From positions 248,001 through 312,000 of the forward strand of contig JAOTOL010001234.1 in the NCBI GenBank assembly GCA_034440575.1: 64,000 nt of DNA. Direction: 5' to 3'. This stretch comes from Imbricaverruca yamaguchii (lineage: Eukaryota > Arthropoda > Thecostraca > Neoverrucidae). The first letter of the stretch is position 1. Every line of letters starts with the position of its first letter. Under the pieces are notes generated by a model. The model was not told where the DNA came from. It ran no database searches and saw nothing but the letters and a program-made list of their open reading frames with translations. Shown one piece after another: positions 23,285 to 34,433 of the stretch. Made by a program: the position numbers and the translations under genes.

Positions 23285-23765
23285 CGGTCCTACTGTGAGC
23301 CTGTCCGGTCTGACTGAGCCGGTTTGGTGGCCCGCTGTGAACTGGTCCGGTCCGACTGTGAGCCGGTTTGATATTCGACTGTGGGCCGGTCTGATGTCCG
23401 ACTGTGGGTCGGTTTGGTGGTCGACTGTGGGCCGGTTTGGTGGTCAGCTGTGAGCCAGTCCGGTCAGACTTTGAGCCGGTTTGGTGTCCGGCTGTGAGCC
23501 GGTCTGATGTCCGACTGTGGGCCGGTTTGGTGGTCGACTGTGAGCCGGTTTGCCGGTCTGACTGTGAGCCGGTTTGGTGGTCGACTGTGAGCCGGTTTGG
23601 TGGTCGGCTGTGAGCCGGTTTGGTGGTCGGCTGTGAGCCGGTTTGGTGGTCGGCTATGAGCCGGTTTGGTGGTCGGCTGTGAGCCGGTTTGGTGGTCGAC
23701 TGTGAGCCGGTTTGCCGGTCTGACTGTGAGCCGGTTTGGTGTCCGGCTGTGAGCCGGTCCTGAGA
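23285..23765. repeat. 23-bp minisatellite, ~20 units
   Basis: The unit is TGTGAGCCGGTTTGGTGGTC plus a short linker. The 23-bp spacing was measured at 23591, 23614 and 23637. The left edge is more degenerate. Confidence 0.93.
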
Positions 23766-24117
23766 TGTGACCGGCTAATGCCGCTCCCACGGCTCGTCGT
23801 CACCGGCCAGACGTCGCCAGTGTCTCTGTTTGTGAACGTTGCCGAGGAATGTATAGCGTGCCCGGCACGGCGGATGGTACGCAGAGACAAAGGCCGGCCG
23901 CATAGTCCGGCCGCTCAGACGGATGCCGATAAAAACCAGCACACGGTAATGGTCGGCCCACCGACCGCCGGTAATTGGAGAGAAATAATTGTTGTTTTTT
24001 TCAGTCGACGACTGACTGCGGCCGCATGCTGCCGCCGCAGAACCGTCCGCATCTCGGTGACAGCAGGGCACTGTGCCAGCAGTGGCTGCAGCAGTGTGTG
24101 GTCGGAGGTCCTTAGGA

Positions 24118-24475
24118 GTTGCCGAGCCGGCTCTGTGGCGGCGGACAGACCGCCGTACCGGGCCGCAGGAGGTCCTGTGTCAGTGGCTGTCGGGCCGGCT
24201 CTGTGGCGGCGGACAGACCGCCGGACCGGGCCGCAGGAGGTCCCGTATCAGTGGCTGTCGGGTCGGCTCTGTGGCGGTGGACAGACCGCCGGACCGGGCC
24301 GCAGGAGGTCCTGTGTCAGTGGCTGTCGGGCCGGCTCTGTGGCGGCGGACAGACCGCCGGACCGGGCCGCAGGAGGTCCTGTGTCAGTGGCTGTCGGGCC
24401 GGCTCTGTGGCGGCGAGCAGACCGCCGGACCGGAGGAGGTCCTGTGTCAGTGGCTGTCGGGCCGGCTCTGTGACT
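24118..24475. repeat. 68-bp minisatellite, ~5 units
   Basis: The unit includes GGACAGACCGCCGGACCGGG, CAGGAGGTCCTGTGTCAGTG and GGCCGGCTCTGTGGCGG. The 68-bp period was measured from 24145 to 24213. The last unit is shortened. Confidence 0.93.
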
Positions 24476-24720
24476 GGACTGCAGACGGCGACTGGACCTG
24501 GTAGCCGGGGAGCCGCTGCCGCCGATCTGCGAGGTAAGGCGGAGGATCACGGCACACCAACACCGCTGCCGTGACCTTAAACACACTGGCGCTGAGCTGA
24601 GCTCGCCCGGTTGGCTAGCCGCCTTATGGTCACTTCGTGTCACGGCCGTGACGCAGAAGTCGGCTCGCTCCGCGTCCCGTCCACCTGCTCGCCGGCAGTC
24701 ACCCGCGTCGAGTAGTGAAC

Positions 24721-25769
24721 GAGTCCGAACTTCAGTATCCGACGAGATTCAATCTTAATACCTCCAGATCTTAAATGGAACACGGCATAACCGGGATATT
24801 CCTCTCACAGGGTGGAAATTCTCCGACCAACAGCATCTGATGTGATGTCAGAAACGATCCGTCTGTCCCTCATTAGTCTTAATGGAGCGGTTTTGTTTCC
24901 TCTTGAGCCAGGATCCAATGTTCATTTGCCAGATCCGACGTTTGAGTTTCGTTTATGTCTGTGGTTGGGAGATTCAAAGAGTATTAATATGGAAGGATGT
25001 AAGCAGCCGTACATCTGGGTTTCGCAAACCGAGAGCATTTTCGCCAGTCGTCCGTCATGAGGGTTTGGTCCTGCCATGCCACAATTGTCGGCCCCAATTG
25101 TGCAAGCACCGATGACAAGGAACCGGTGTGCTACTCGCAGGGCTGGAAATCTCTCACGAAGCCAGGGAAGTCCAAGTCGTCAATTTCAAGACATTTGTTT
25201 CCAGATTGAATTGGGAAAATGACAAATTAAGATTAGCAGGGTGCCAAACCAGTGGCTCAGACTCCCGACACACCCGGAACTTCTAGCCAAGGCTACTTGC
25301 TACGATGGTAACTTAGTTGTATTACTGACTTGTATTTTGGTTCGATAGCTTAATTTTCAGAGCACCTAAAATATATAGAAGAATGTGTACAAAGAAGGTG
25401 AATATAGAATACAAAATCCAAAGTACACCGCTTGCTAATCATCAGTTATAGCAAAAATGTGTGTCCTTAAATCATTTGTATTTCACGAAGGTTGTTGATT
25501 ATCAACATTGGTGGTTAATTAATCCACCGCTTGTGATAGCACACGTTCTAAGGTTGTGTGAATGTTGCGGGAGAGTGGTGTCAGTCAAGACAATGTGGAT
25601 TATGATACAGTGTTGGAAAAACTGGAGTTTGTTGGTGTCATGCATACCAATACATTTTGTACTCCAGGATTGTGACTAGACTAAATGAAATATTTTGTAC
25701 TCCAGAAGGGAAAACGAAGAACAACATTGCTTGGTAGAGTGCTACCACTAAAAGTCCATACCTGACAAC
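24721..25769. other. Unassigned AT-moderate DNA
   Basis: No gene supported. The phrase TTTTGTACTCCAG occurs twice near 25655-25710 and a related form recurs near 27790-27820, hinting at a dispersed repeat I cannot bound. Confidence 0.4.
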
Positions 25770-26030
25770 AACTAGCAGTTTCCGCGACCCCAGCGCCCCG
25801 ACCATCCAACGTCACTACACATCCTTGAAAGGCAGTATAAAACATACGACGGAGCATGAGCCGTCGGTGTTGCGCTAAAATTCGTAAAGAACCTTACTAA
25901 AACCGGCTACGCACAACGTCGGCGCTTTATATGTGAAAAACGCTATATTAGTGTCAATAAAGTCAATAATTAATTCAATATTTATTCAATATTGGTTCAA
26001 TATTTATCAATATTTTATTTGATATATAAC
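25770..26030 (+). promoter_or_regulatory. LTR-like promoter and polyA-signal unit (tentative)
   Basis: AGTATAAAAC at about 25838 looks like a TATA box. It is followed about 120 bp downstream by TCAATAAAGTCAATAA, which contains an AATAAA polyadenylation signal. TATA and AATAAA this close suggest the U3-R-U5 of a solo LTR. I could not find matching target duplications or a convincing TG...CA boundary. The alternative is a chance pairing in AT-rich DNA. Confidence 0.3.
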
Positions 26031-26079
26031 ATACTTAGATTAATGAATATCTATTCCATATTGCTCTTGGGAAACTTGT

Positions 26080-26310
26080 GCTGGAGCCTAGAGGTGTTCT
26101 ATAGCCTTGCGCTGGAGTACTGCCAAGAAGCACCAGAAATCTCTAGTTGGAAAACCAGGGGTACTTGGTGTAATCGGAGTATAAAGTTGAAGCCTGGTTT
26201 CGCCAGTAAATGCTTTAAATGCGCAATCGAAGGTAGTTTTGTTAAAGGGACAACTTTTTTAGACACAATGAGCCCGTTCAATGCAAGAAAATCACTTCAA
26301 ATTTCCGAAA
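26080..26310 (+). pseudogene. Possible ISXO2/Merlin transposase N-terminal relic
   Basis: Within an open frame at 25992-26408 (138 codons) the segment TWCNRSIKLKPGFASKC, FKCAIEGSFVKGTTFL, DTMS resembles the zinc-ribbon plus 'SIRKGTFF' region that opens ISXO2-like (Merlin) transposases. Only about 50 residues are comparable, one expected Cys pair is incomplete, and no catalytic domain follows. A chance resemblance is quite possible. Confidence 0.3.
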
Positions 26311-26593
26311 ATCCGCCCCGGAGCAAGCAAGTTCTCCGAGGCAATAACACCAATAAACCAATGTCAGTTGTGCACTTTTGCATGACTGTCGCATATTTTT
26401 TTTTGTAAATGTGTGCGAAGATAAACATGCGCCTTGAAATATAACCACATTTTGGGTTCATCGGTGTCAGTGAAGGGTCCGTAATACATGTTCCGAAATT
26501 TACTCCGACCCATTCCCTGTTCCCCGCCCCATGAACAGTTGTACTTCTCGGGCTGAGTTAGCGAATCCGACCAGCTCTATCTAAGAAGAAAAA

Positions 26594-26618
26594 TAAAACC
26601 GCCCGTGTGGCGGTTTTA
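26594..26618. repeat. Perfect 10-bp hairpin
   Basis: Arms 26594-26603 (TAAAACCGCC) and 26609-26618 with loop CGTGT. It looks like a bacterial terminator, yet sits in AT-rich eukaryotic-type DNA with no gene nearby. Confidence 0.75.
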
Positions 26619-28629
26619 CAGGTAGCTCTAGATACTCCTAACTCGATCCTTGCTTCAACTAAACATTTCACACATAAACTAAGCAAGTGCATAAAGGAAC
26701 TTTTAATATTCATAAGAATCGTTTTCAATTATTTTGTTTAGCTTTTCCATGCAAAATAACTGGTTCTTGGTGGTGAGAATAAAGCTATTTTAGACGGATT
26801 GTTTTAGTATAATTTTTATTCAACCATCATATATTCCAAAACAATAGTCCATCCATATCCAATAGTGTGCCAGGTATGTTAAGCGCGGGTTCGTGGTGTC
26901 GGGTGTGCGTTTGTGACCTTCGTTGACAACGTTTAAGTATACTTTTGTTACCATTTTCTATACCATTGCTCATGAAGTTGGCTTATAACTTCATCCTTCG
27001 CTAATAATTTAACCACAGCCAGTTTTGGGGTCTGAGGCAGAGCTGTGTAGTATGCGTCAGTGGCGAATCGTACGCAGAAACTCGGAATGGCTCAAGGTTG
27101 ACCAGGCCATGAAATGCATTTTGGGGTGCTTGGGATTTTGGACAACAACGGAAGTTAGCAATAATTCAAATTAATCACGGGTGAACTCGGATCATTAATT
27201 GTGGGACTAGTCCTTCAGAAGTGTGTGTTGGAAGATGATCCCAGTGTGTTGTGATCCGCCCAAGATGAGTGAGTGCGATACATCCTGAGCTTGGCCAGGA
27301 TAAATGTTATTGGTGCATTCACATCACATCATGCCTATTTATCATAAATATTTGTTTGTGAACTTTGAGAATACATCACCCACCTACACTCAGGCAATAT
27401 CTATACACTTTGCAGATATCACATGTATATTTTTTTTAATTACTTTGGCTACTGAGGGCATTTCCCGCTAGGTTGCATTCCTTGGCACAATTGCACCTAT
27501 TCATAACTTAGCTTGCTGACATGTTGCTGACTTAGCAGTTAGCTATATGCACATATATGTTTGTATGGTACACACAGCATGAAATGCTAACATTTATTTT
27601 TAATCCCATTAAAGCAATACTACCTGGTTATGGACAACTCATTTTTTTAGTGCAGCAAAGTTTTTTACATGGCTTAGTTTGCCAAGATGTTTATGCAAAC
27701 AAAAATGCTAACATTGGTTTTTAGTCCCACTAAAACAAGGTTAATTCTCAGCAAGTGCATAGCTATTTTTTGGAATCCAGCTGAAAAATTCGTACTCCAG
27801 CTAAAAATTTTGTACTCCACTACCAAGAAAAAAATATGGAAATCCTACACTGTTAGGATATGCGCCAATTAATTGGGTACGGTGTACCTGCGTGCTTGTT
27901 ATTTTTTTCTACCGAATTTCAGGATGGATTGGATGTTTATTTGTTTACATTTCGAGCTCTGCTGATTTTCTTATAAAGGGTTTGTGGAATTGAATGATAT
28001 ATTGTTTCGAAATAAATCTAATATTTTACTTCACTTGGTCTCATGACTTTTAGTTATTCAATATGTTAATGATATGCTAGTATCTTATCACTTAATTACT
28101 ATTGGAAATTCATCATATCATTCTGGAATATTCATGTTGCGTAGTTGCCCGCCGATGTCGGTAGACAGCCCCGCGTCGGCTCTTCTTGCCGGCGACGTGC
28201 GACCTGCGAACTTAGGTGCGGTGCAGAGATCGTCGAGAGCCCAGTCGTTCTCAACATTCCGCGCCGATGACGTGCCGGAAGCCAAATCGATAATACGCCT
28301 CCACTCAAGGGATGGGCCAATCGGTACGATATGTTTATAGTCCATTCAAGGTAGTCAAGCCTCGCGCTGTGCAGATAGTCTCACTTGATCCAACTCGGAG
28401 GTCTTACGGTTGGATGTTGTGCCAGGTAGCGAGTCAGCTGACACAGAGGAACGCGGTAGAACGCACTTGTGCAACACCAACACACACAACAACACTGTCT
28501 AAAGTCTATAGTCAAGTTGTCACGAGAGCGAGTACAAGTGGCGGCTCGCTCCCGGAGGTATATTCGGCTTGCCTTCCTAAGCTTTCCTAACTACTCGTCG
28601 TCGGGGGTCGCCTATACGGCTCGCGCCGC
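26619..28629. other. AT-rich unassigned DNA
   Basis: No gene supported; frames are short. Two similar segments starting ATGCTAACATT and continuing with TTTTTAATCCCATTAAA or TTTTTAGTCCCACTAAAA lie about 120 bp apart (27586 and 27706), an old local duplication. From 28140 the composition becomes more GC-rich. Confidence 0.45.
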
Positions 28630-28667
28630 ATATATACGGCTCGCGCCGTAGCGCGAGCCGTATATAT
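28630..28667. repeat. Perfect 17-bp hairpin plus upstream half copy
   Basis: Arms 28630-28646 (ATATATACGGCTCGCGC) and 28651-28667 are exact complements with loop CGTA. An extra partial arm (TATACGGCTCGCGCCGC) lies just upstream at 28613-28629. This is the strongest cruciform candidate in the window. Confidence 0.85.
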
Positions 28668-29784
28668 TCAAGCCAGCGATATGGCACAAACTGAATTGTT
28701 CTTTAGATTGAAAGAGAACACGATCAACAAAGTATATAAATGAACAGTGGTGCCAAACGGCATAATGGTCGTGCCCGGTGCCGTTTTTCGCCAGTCGCGG
28801 CAAAACCAGTTTGGGTTGCCACACCCACCTTTTGTGCAGACGGTAAATGTCAACACCAGTGGCCAGTAAGGACCCCGTCCAGGCGCCTGTAAAATGTGGG
28901 GCTTTGCTTTATGTTTGGTGTGCTTAATCCAACTGCTGGCTTAAGCCGGCTAAACCATGACTATAATTGCCTCGAAAACATTGTTACTAATCATTTTAGC
29001 TTACAAAGCTGAACGAATTTATTTTGCTCCGACGCTCCGACTGCAATTGCAACAAATGACTAGGTATACCGGAAATGTGTTGACAATAAAATGAAAGCCG
29101 CTCATGGCAGTTGGTTATGAGGCCATTTCTACGCTTGATAGAGCAAATACAGGCGTGCTGGCATGACGACCGATACAGGTGGCACCGCCGTAATGCGATC
29201 CAAGTACCGTGTGCCACGTCACGGCCCGGTAAGCGTGCGCCTGGTGTCGGTCGAAACGGCGTCCATTGAGGTGTGTTTGTGTGGGGGGGGGGGCTGTGGC
29301 GCGAGCGGCTCGTGCGGCCGTGCCTCACGTTCCGCACGTGTCAACGTGCTGGCCGCACTGCCAGTGTCACGATGATGTCGCTGCCAACGACGTGTCACTG
29401 GTAGTCGGCACTGAGTTAACCCGACGGATCTCTCACCGGCCTCGTCACTGTCCTCGTCGCCTGCCTGTCCTGACTGGCCTCGTCACTGGTCTCATCACTG
29501 GCCTGCCCTGACTGACCTTATCGCGGGCCCCATCACTACCTGACCTGACTGGCCTCGCCTGGCCTCGTCACTATCCTCGTAGGATATCAATTACACTGTG
29601 CACTATCGAGAACTCCGATTCAGGTCGGACCGAGCCGAATGCTCTATTGAAGGTCTGTTGAGCATCTGCACCACCGGTGCATATTTATTCGTACCATTGT
29701 CTATGGGTGAAGAGGACTTCACTGCTCCACCTACCGTCTCCCGAGAGCGCAGTACCTCTGCTGGACGCCAGTTCAACACGGTGG
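28668..29784. other. Unassigned DNA
   Basis: No gene supported. A GT-rich run followed by about 11 G lies at 29270-29293. The 29380-29580 interval is loosely repetitive in CTGACTGGCCTCGTCACT words, a decayed minisatellite. Confidence 0.4.
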
Positions 29785-29905
29785 TGTGTGTGCTGACCGA
29801 CCTAGTGGTGTATGCTGACCGACCCCTTGGTGCGTGTGCTGACCGACCCAGTGGTGTATGCTGACCGACCCTTTGGTGTGTATGCTGATCGACCCAGTGA
29901 TCAAC
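29785..29905. repeat. Short array of alternating 22/24-bp units
   Basis: Five units start TGCTGACCGACC. They alternate between a 22-bp form (CCAGTGGTGTA) and a 24-bp form (CCTTGGTGCGTG), giving a 46-bp dimer. Confidence 0.8.
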
Positions 29906-30582
29906 ATTTCCCGTTGAGTTTCCAGCATGTTGAAACATGGGAGAAATAACACCAAATTACGCCAAACATGGACAAATTTTTCTCTTCAACCTCTGCTTGG
30001 TGGACAAGACGGATCAGCCGTGTTCGCTAGTGAATCTGTGTCAACTTCCGTATGATCTGTTTTCGGTCCCATATCCCATATTCGACAATGCTACCCCCAT
30101 TCTCTCCCACACAAAATCTTTCATCGTACGCTGTACGTATACATTCATTTTTCTCATCTGTGTACTGTTTTCTCCAGCGTATTATATCAACGCTATTTCA
30201 CTGTTGTGGTGGGCGTCATGGGCGTCAAATAGTGGGGGCGTCTGGCTAAGCCTTGTATAATAATCGACTGTGAAATTTAACTTGCGGGCATCACTTGCAG
30301 TGGTTTCTGACCGACTCGAGACGAGTTTAGTTCATAGTACACCTGCGGACCATGCTGGCCCGGAGCTATGAACATGAATGTTGGAGAAGTGCTGGATCCT
30401 TAAGTGGTTGATTGCGACTGACCGCCACGCTATCTGGCAGCGAGATTCCCAGCCTGCCCATGACTCAATCATTACACATGTAAATCATAGCCCCAGTCGG
30501 TCCCTGCGGCTACCCACCGCCTGAACGGCACACCTGCATGCAAGACACGAAGTGGCTCCCACGCCAGCCGGGCGGTCCGTAC
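29906..30582. other. Unassigned DNA
   Basis: A frame of 107 codons (29937-30260) is hydrophobic in places but matches no family known to me. No repeat recognised. Confidence 0.4.
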
Positions 30583-32245
30583 CCCTGCCTGCCCCTGTCC
30601 GTACCCCTGCCTGCCACTGTCCGTACCCCTGCCTGCCACTGTCCTCACCCCCTGCCTGCCCCCTGCCTCCTGTCCACCCCCTGCCTGCCCCTGTCCGTAC
30701 CCCTGCCTGCCACTGTCCTCACCCCTGCCTGTCACTGTCCTCACCCCTGCCTGTCCTCACCCCTGCCTGCCCTCTGTCTCACCCCTGCCTGTCACTGTCC
30801 GTACCCCTGCCTGTCACTGTCCTCACCCCTGCCTGTCACTGTCCTCACCCCTGCCTGTCACTGTCCGTACCCCTGCCTGTCACTGTCCGTACCCCTGCCT
30901 GTCACTGTCCTCACCCCTGCCTGTCACTGTCCGCACCCCTGCCTGTCACTGTCCTCACCCCTGCCTGCCACTGTCCGTACCCCTCCTGCCCCTGTCCGTA
31001 CCCCCTGTCTGTCACTGTCCGTACCCCTGTCTGTCACTGTCCTCACCCCTGCCTGTCACTGTCCGTACCCCTCCCTGCCCCTGTCCGTACCCCTGCCTGT
31101 CACTGTCCGTACCCCTGCCTGCCACTGTCCTCACCCCTGCCTGTCACTGTCCTCACCCCTGCCTGTCACTGTCCTCACCCCTGCCTGTCACTGTCCTCAC
31201 CCCTGCCTGTCACTGTCCTCACCCCTGCCTGCCCCTGTCCGTACCCCTGCCTGCCCCTGTCCGTACCCCTGCCTGCCGCTGTCCGTACCCCTGCCTGCCA
31301 CTGTCCGTACCCCTGCCTGCCCCTGTCCGTACCCCTGCCTGCCACTGCCCGTACCCCTCCCTGCCGCTGTCCGTACCCCTGCCTGACACTGTCCTCACCC
31401 CTGCCTGTCACTGTCCTCACCCCTGCCTGTCACTGTCCTCACCCCTGCCTGTCACTGTCCGTACCCCTGCCTGTCACTGTCCGTACCCCCCTGCCGCTGT
31501 CCTCACCCCTGCCTGCCCATGTCCGTACCCCTCCCTGCCGCTGTCCGTACCCCTGCCTGCCACTGTCCGTACCCCTGCCTGCCCCTGTCCGTACCCCTGC
31601 CTGCCCCTGTCCGTACCCCTGCCTGCCCCTGTCCGTACCCCTGCCTGCCCCTGTCCGTACCCCTGCCTGTCACTGTCCTCACCCCCTGCCTGCCACTGTC
31701 CTCACCCCCTGCCTGCCCCTGTCCGTACCCCTGCCTGCCACTGCCCGTACCCCTCCCTGCCGCTGTCCGTACCCCTCCCTGCCACTGTCCTCACCCCTGC
31801 CTGCCCCTGTCCGTACCCCTGCCTGCCCCTGTCCGTACCCCTGCCTGTCACTGTCCGTACCCCTGCCTGCCCCTGTCCGTACCCCTGCCTGTCACTGTCC
31901 TCACCCCTGCCTGTCACTGTCCGTACCCCTGTCTGTCACTGTCCGTACCCCTGCCTGTCACTGTCCGTACCCCTGTCTGCCACTGTCCTCACCCCTGCCT
32001 GTCACTGTCCTCACCCCTGCCTGTCACTGTCCATACTCCTGCCTGCCACTGTCTTCACCCCTGCCTGCCCCTGTCCGTACCCCCGCCTGTCACTGTCCTC
32101 ACCCCTGCCTGTCACTGTCCTCACCCCTGTCTGCCACTGTCCATACTCCTGCCTGTCACTGTCCTCACCCCTGTCTGCCACTGTCCATACTCCTGCCTGC
32201 CACTGTCTTCACCCCTGTCTGCCACTGTCCGAACCCCTGTCTGTC
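30583..32245. repeat. 22-bp minisatellite, ~75 units, 1.66 kb
   Basis: The consensus is CTGTCCGTACCCCTGCCTGT plus CA. Each unit toggles between GTCCGTAC and GTCCTCAC and between GCCTGCCACT, GCCTGTCACT and GCCTGCCCCT. Occasional 1-bp or partial-unit indels occur. Frames of 282, 471 and 580 codons cross it in different phases; all are artefacts of a stop-free unit. The plus strand is extremely C-rich. Confidence 0.97.
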
Positions 32246-32599
32246 AGCTGGCCCCGCGACAGTTGCCCACGTTGACGGTTGCCACGGCGGCTAGGCGCGG
32301 CTGGGGGCCAGTGTGGCTGGGGCGCCGTGCCCCGCGGCGCCACGTCGTCTGTAGGCCGCGACACGCGGCACACTGCGGTCACTGCGGCCGCCGCATCCTA
32401 CCGGCAACAATGGCGCGCCACTCACTGGGCCGCGCCAGTGGCGGCGCTGGCATTTCCTGTGCGCAGGGTGCCGCTGGCGTGACCCAGAGCCGCGGCCGGG
32501 CGTCGTGTGCCGGCCAGTGGGCCGGCGACACGGCGCACTGGCCTCCCTGCCGCGCCTGTCGCCGCACGTCCCTACGGCCGGCTGGTGTTGGCCGTGTCC
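32246..32599. other. GC-rich spacer between two arrays
   Basis: CpG-dense unique-looking DNA with no gene supported. Confidence 0.4.
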
Positions 32600-32621
32600 G
32601 CCGCCCGCCGCCCGCCGCCCG

Positions 32622-32655
<34 letters not shown>

Positions 32656-32838
32656 GCCGCCCACCGCCCACCGCCCACCCGCCGCCCGCCGCCCGCCGCC
32701 CGCCGCCCGCCGCCCGCCGCCCGCCGCCCGCCGCCCGCCGCCGCCCGCCGCCCGCCGCCCGCCGCCCGCCGCCCGCCGCCCGCCGCCCGCCGCCCGCCGC
32801 CCGCCGCCCGCCGCCCGCCGCCCGCCGCCCGCCGCCCT
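32600..32838. repeat. 7-bp (CCGCCCG)n array, ~34 units
   Basis: Units are CCGCCCG with ACCGCCC variants on the left. The minus strand is (GGGCGGC)n, with GGG every 7 nt, a strong G-quadruplex pattern. Pro/Arg- or Ala/Gly-rich frames on both strands are artefacts. Confidence 0.97.
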
Positions 32839-34155
32839 CGCATCCTCCACTCTGACCGTGACGCTTCCTGCCGTCGGTGTTGCTGCGAGCCGCGACTTCA
32901 GCGGCCGGGATACTGCGATGGTCTGTTCGGCTGACCGGCTGACCGGCTGACCGGCGCTCTCCCAGAGCCAGTTCCAGGTAGCCGCTGGTGTTCGCCTCAC
33001 GGCGCATTCGACAACTACTGCCAGCACAGATGTTCCGACACTTCGCTGTGTTGCGTAGACTATCTTCGATGTCTGCTCTGCTATTGATCGTGCAATTTAT
33101 ATGCATATCTATATTTACGTCCTAATCTGCGCCTGCTCATGTCTGGCTCATAGAGCTGTGACGATTCATGCACCAACTGTGCTGTAAATACACCCAATCT
33201 CTGGTATCACCAGCGCAGCAAATGAGATAATTGCTGGGTAACGTGTGCGGAACACGTGTGTTTGGGGAGCGCCGTGGTGCTGGTCTCCAGCAGCCGCCGC
33301 TGGTCGCGCCGTCCTCTGTGGGATGGCTCGTGCGAGATCTCCCACCTGATCTGGCCGCCGTCGACGCCGTCATTATGGAAGGCAGCCGATGCTGGACGGG
33401 CCCGCCAGGTCACGAGCATCTGGACAGCGACAACCCCTCTGCGGGCTGAGACTGTGGGCATCGACCGTCAGAGACGAACGGAACGTCTGGAACCGCCCCA
33501 TTCCCGGGTTTGAAGGCTTCCTCGCAGCTTGTGACCAGTACGTTGGGGACGGGGCGGCGTGCATGGCCCGCGGATGTGTCTCTTCTGCCGGCGACCGGCG
33601 GCCGCTCGTGCGTGGCGTCAATCGGTCGTGGGCGCCGATGACTTGTGTGTGTCTGGCCGTCTGTCGGCTGGCATTGTTCTCAGTCGGACGGCGGCACTGC
33701 AGTTGCCGCCTCCCGCCGCCGCCGCCTTTGTCGGGCCGCGCGTGAAAAATGCCCGCAGGCAACTCATCGGCGGCATTAGGGCAGCCGCGCCGCGCGCGCC
33801 GAGATTGACGACGCGCCGGCCGTGCGCGGCTATTGTCAACTATTGTTGGCTGCGGTGACGACCTCGGTCACGCAGGCTGGAGGTGGCGGAGCGGCGCGGG
33901 CACCGCCCCGGTGGCCGGCCGACGTCACCGAGTCCTCCTACGCCGCTGCCAACAGGACGACGGGTTTGTTGGCGGCGATGGGCGTAGACAACGGTGCGGG
34001 ACGTTCCGGCAATGTCTTAAACGGCACATCGCATTTAAAAAACCGAGTTCTTGTTGGGGTGGCTTCATGAACCAGGGTCCTATTGCAAAGCAGAGCTTGT
34101 TGCGTGAACCCTGGCCCCACCACCCGATCCCTGAATTTGAGCCCTTCGTCATAAA
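32839..34155. other. GC-rich unassigned DNA
   Basis: CpG-rich in 33240-34000. Frames of about 118-137 codons overlap on both strands with no recognisable domain. The inverted words CCAGGGT (34074) and ACCCTGG (34109) flank about 30 bp. Confidence 0.4.
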
Positions 34156-34159
34156 TTTG

Positions 34160-34433
34160 AGCGAAAGTTTAACGTGTCGCCAATGCACCGACACATTATG
34201 GGCGCTAATGATCAAAACTGGTCGAAGCACCCTGAATCCCAAATAAGCAACTAACTAAATGCACCGACACGGCCTCGCGGTAGCTCGTCCCCGGCCTTAT
34301 CGGGCCAGCTGCCAAATGACCCTCTCAGTCAGGGCTAGATGCGAGCGCGCGTAGCGACTCGAACCCTGTGTTGCCAGGACGGGGTAGACCAGTGCAGGCC
34401 AGCGCTTTACCCAACTGAGCTACCGGGGCGGCA
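34160..34433 (-). mobile_element. tRNA-derived SINE, interrupted
   Basis: Read on the minus strand from 34433 it begins with a tRNA-like head. The A-box TAGCTCAGTTGG is at 34411-34422 and the B-box GGTTCGAGTC at 34356-34365. The A- to B-box spacing and lack of an intact cloverleaf fit a SINE head, not a functional tRNA gene. The body runs to about 34160 and is split by the LINE-tail insertion at 34182-34270. No protein coded. The 3' boundary is approximate. Confidence 0.7.
34182..34270 (+). mobile_element. 63-bp LINE-tail insertion with perfect 13-bp TSD
   Basis: AATGCACCGACAC is repeated exactly at 34182-34194 and 34258-34270. The 63-bp insert (34195-34257) starts ATTATGGGCGCTAATG and ends CCAAATAAGCAACTAACTA, the LINE tail form. 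Deleting the insert and one repeat rejoins the SINE body, so it landed in an older SINE. Confidence 0.88.

Larger units (their letters stand above)
22110..24720. other. CpG-dense block with three consecutive arrays
   Basis: A 2.6-kb GC-rich, CpG-rich block. The first 600 bp are unique-looking (22110-22735), then come arrays of 21, 23 and 68 bp with short unique spacers (23085-23285, 23765-24118). All long frames here are repeat-derived. It could be an unmethylated island near a gene start, but no exon is visible. Confidence 0.5.

Noticed and set aside
30552..32294. 580-codon plus-strand open frame (Pro/Cys/Leu-rich)
   Set aside because: It is the 22-bp minisatellite read through; other phases and the other strand are equally open, and flanking unique sequence adds no domain.
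32291..33106. 271-codon minus-strand Gly/Arg/Ala-rich frame
   Set aside because: Driven by the 7-bp array and GC-rich flanks without stops; no domain.
34356..34433. Functional tRNA gene on the minus strand
   Set aside because: A and B boxes are present, but I could not fold a consistent anticodon arm and acceptor stem, and the sequence continues into a SINE body.
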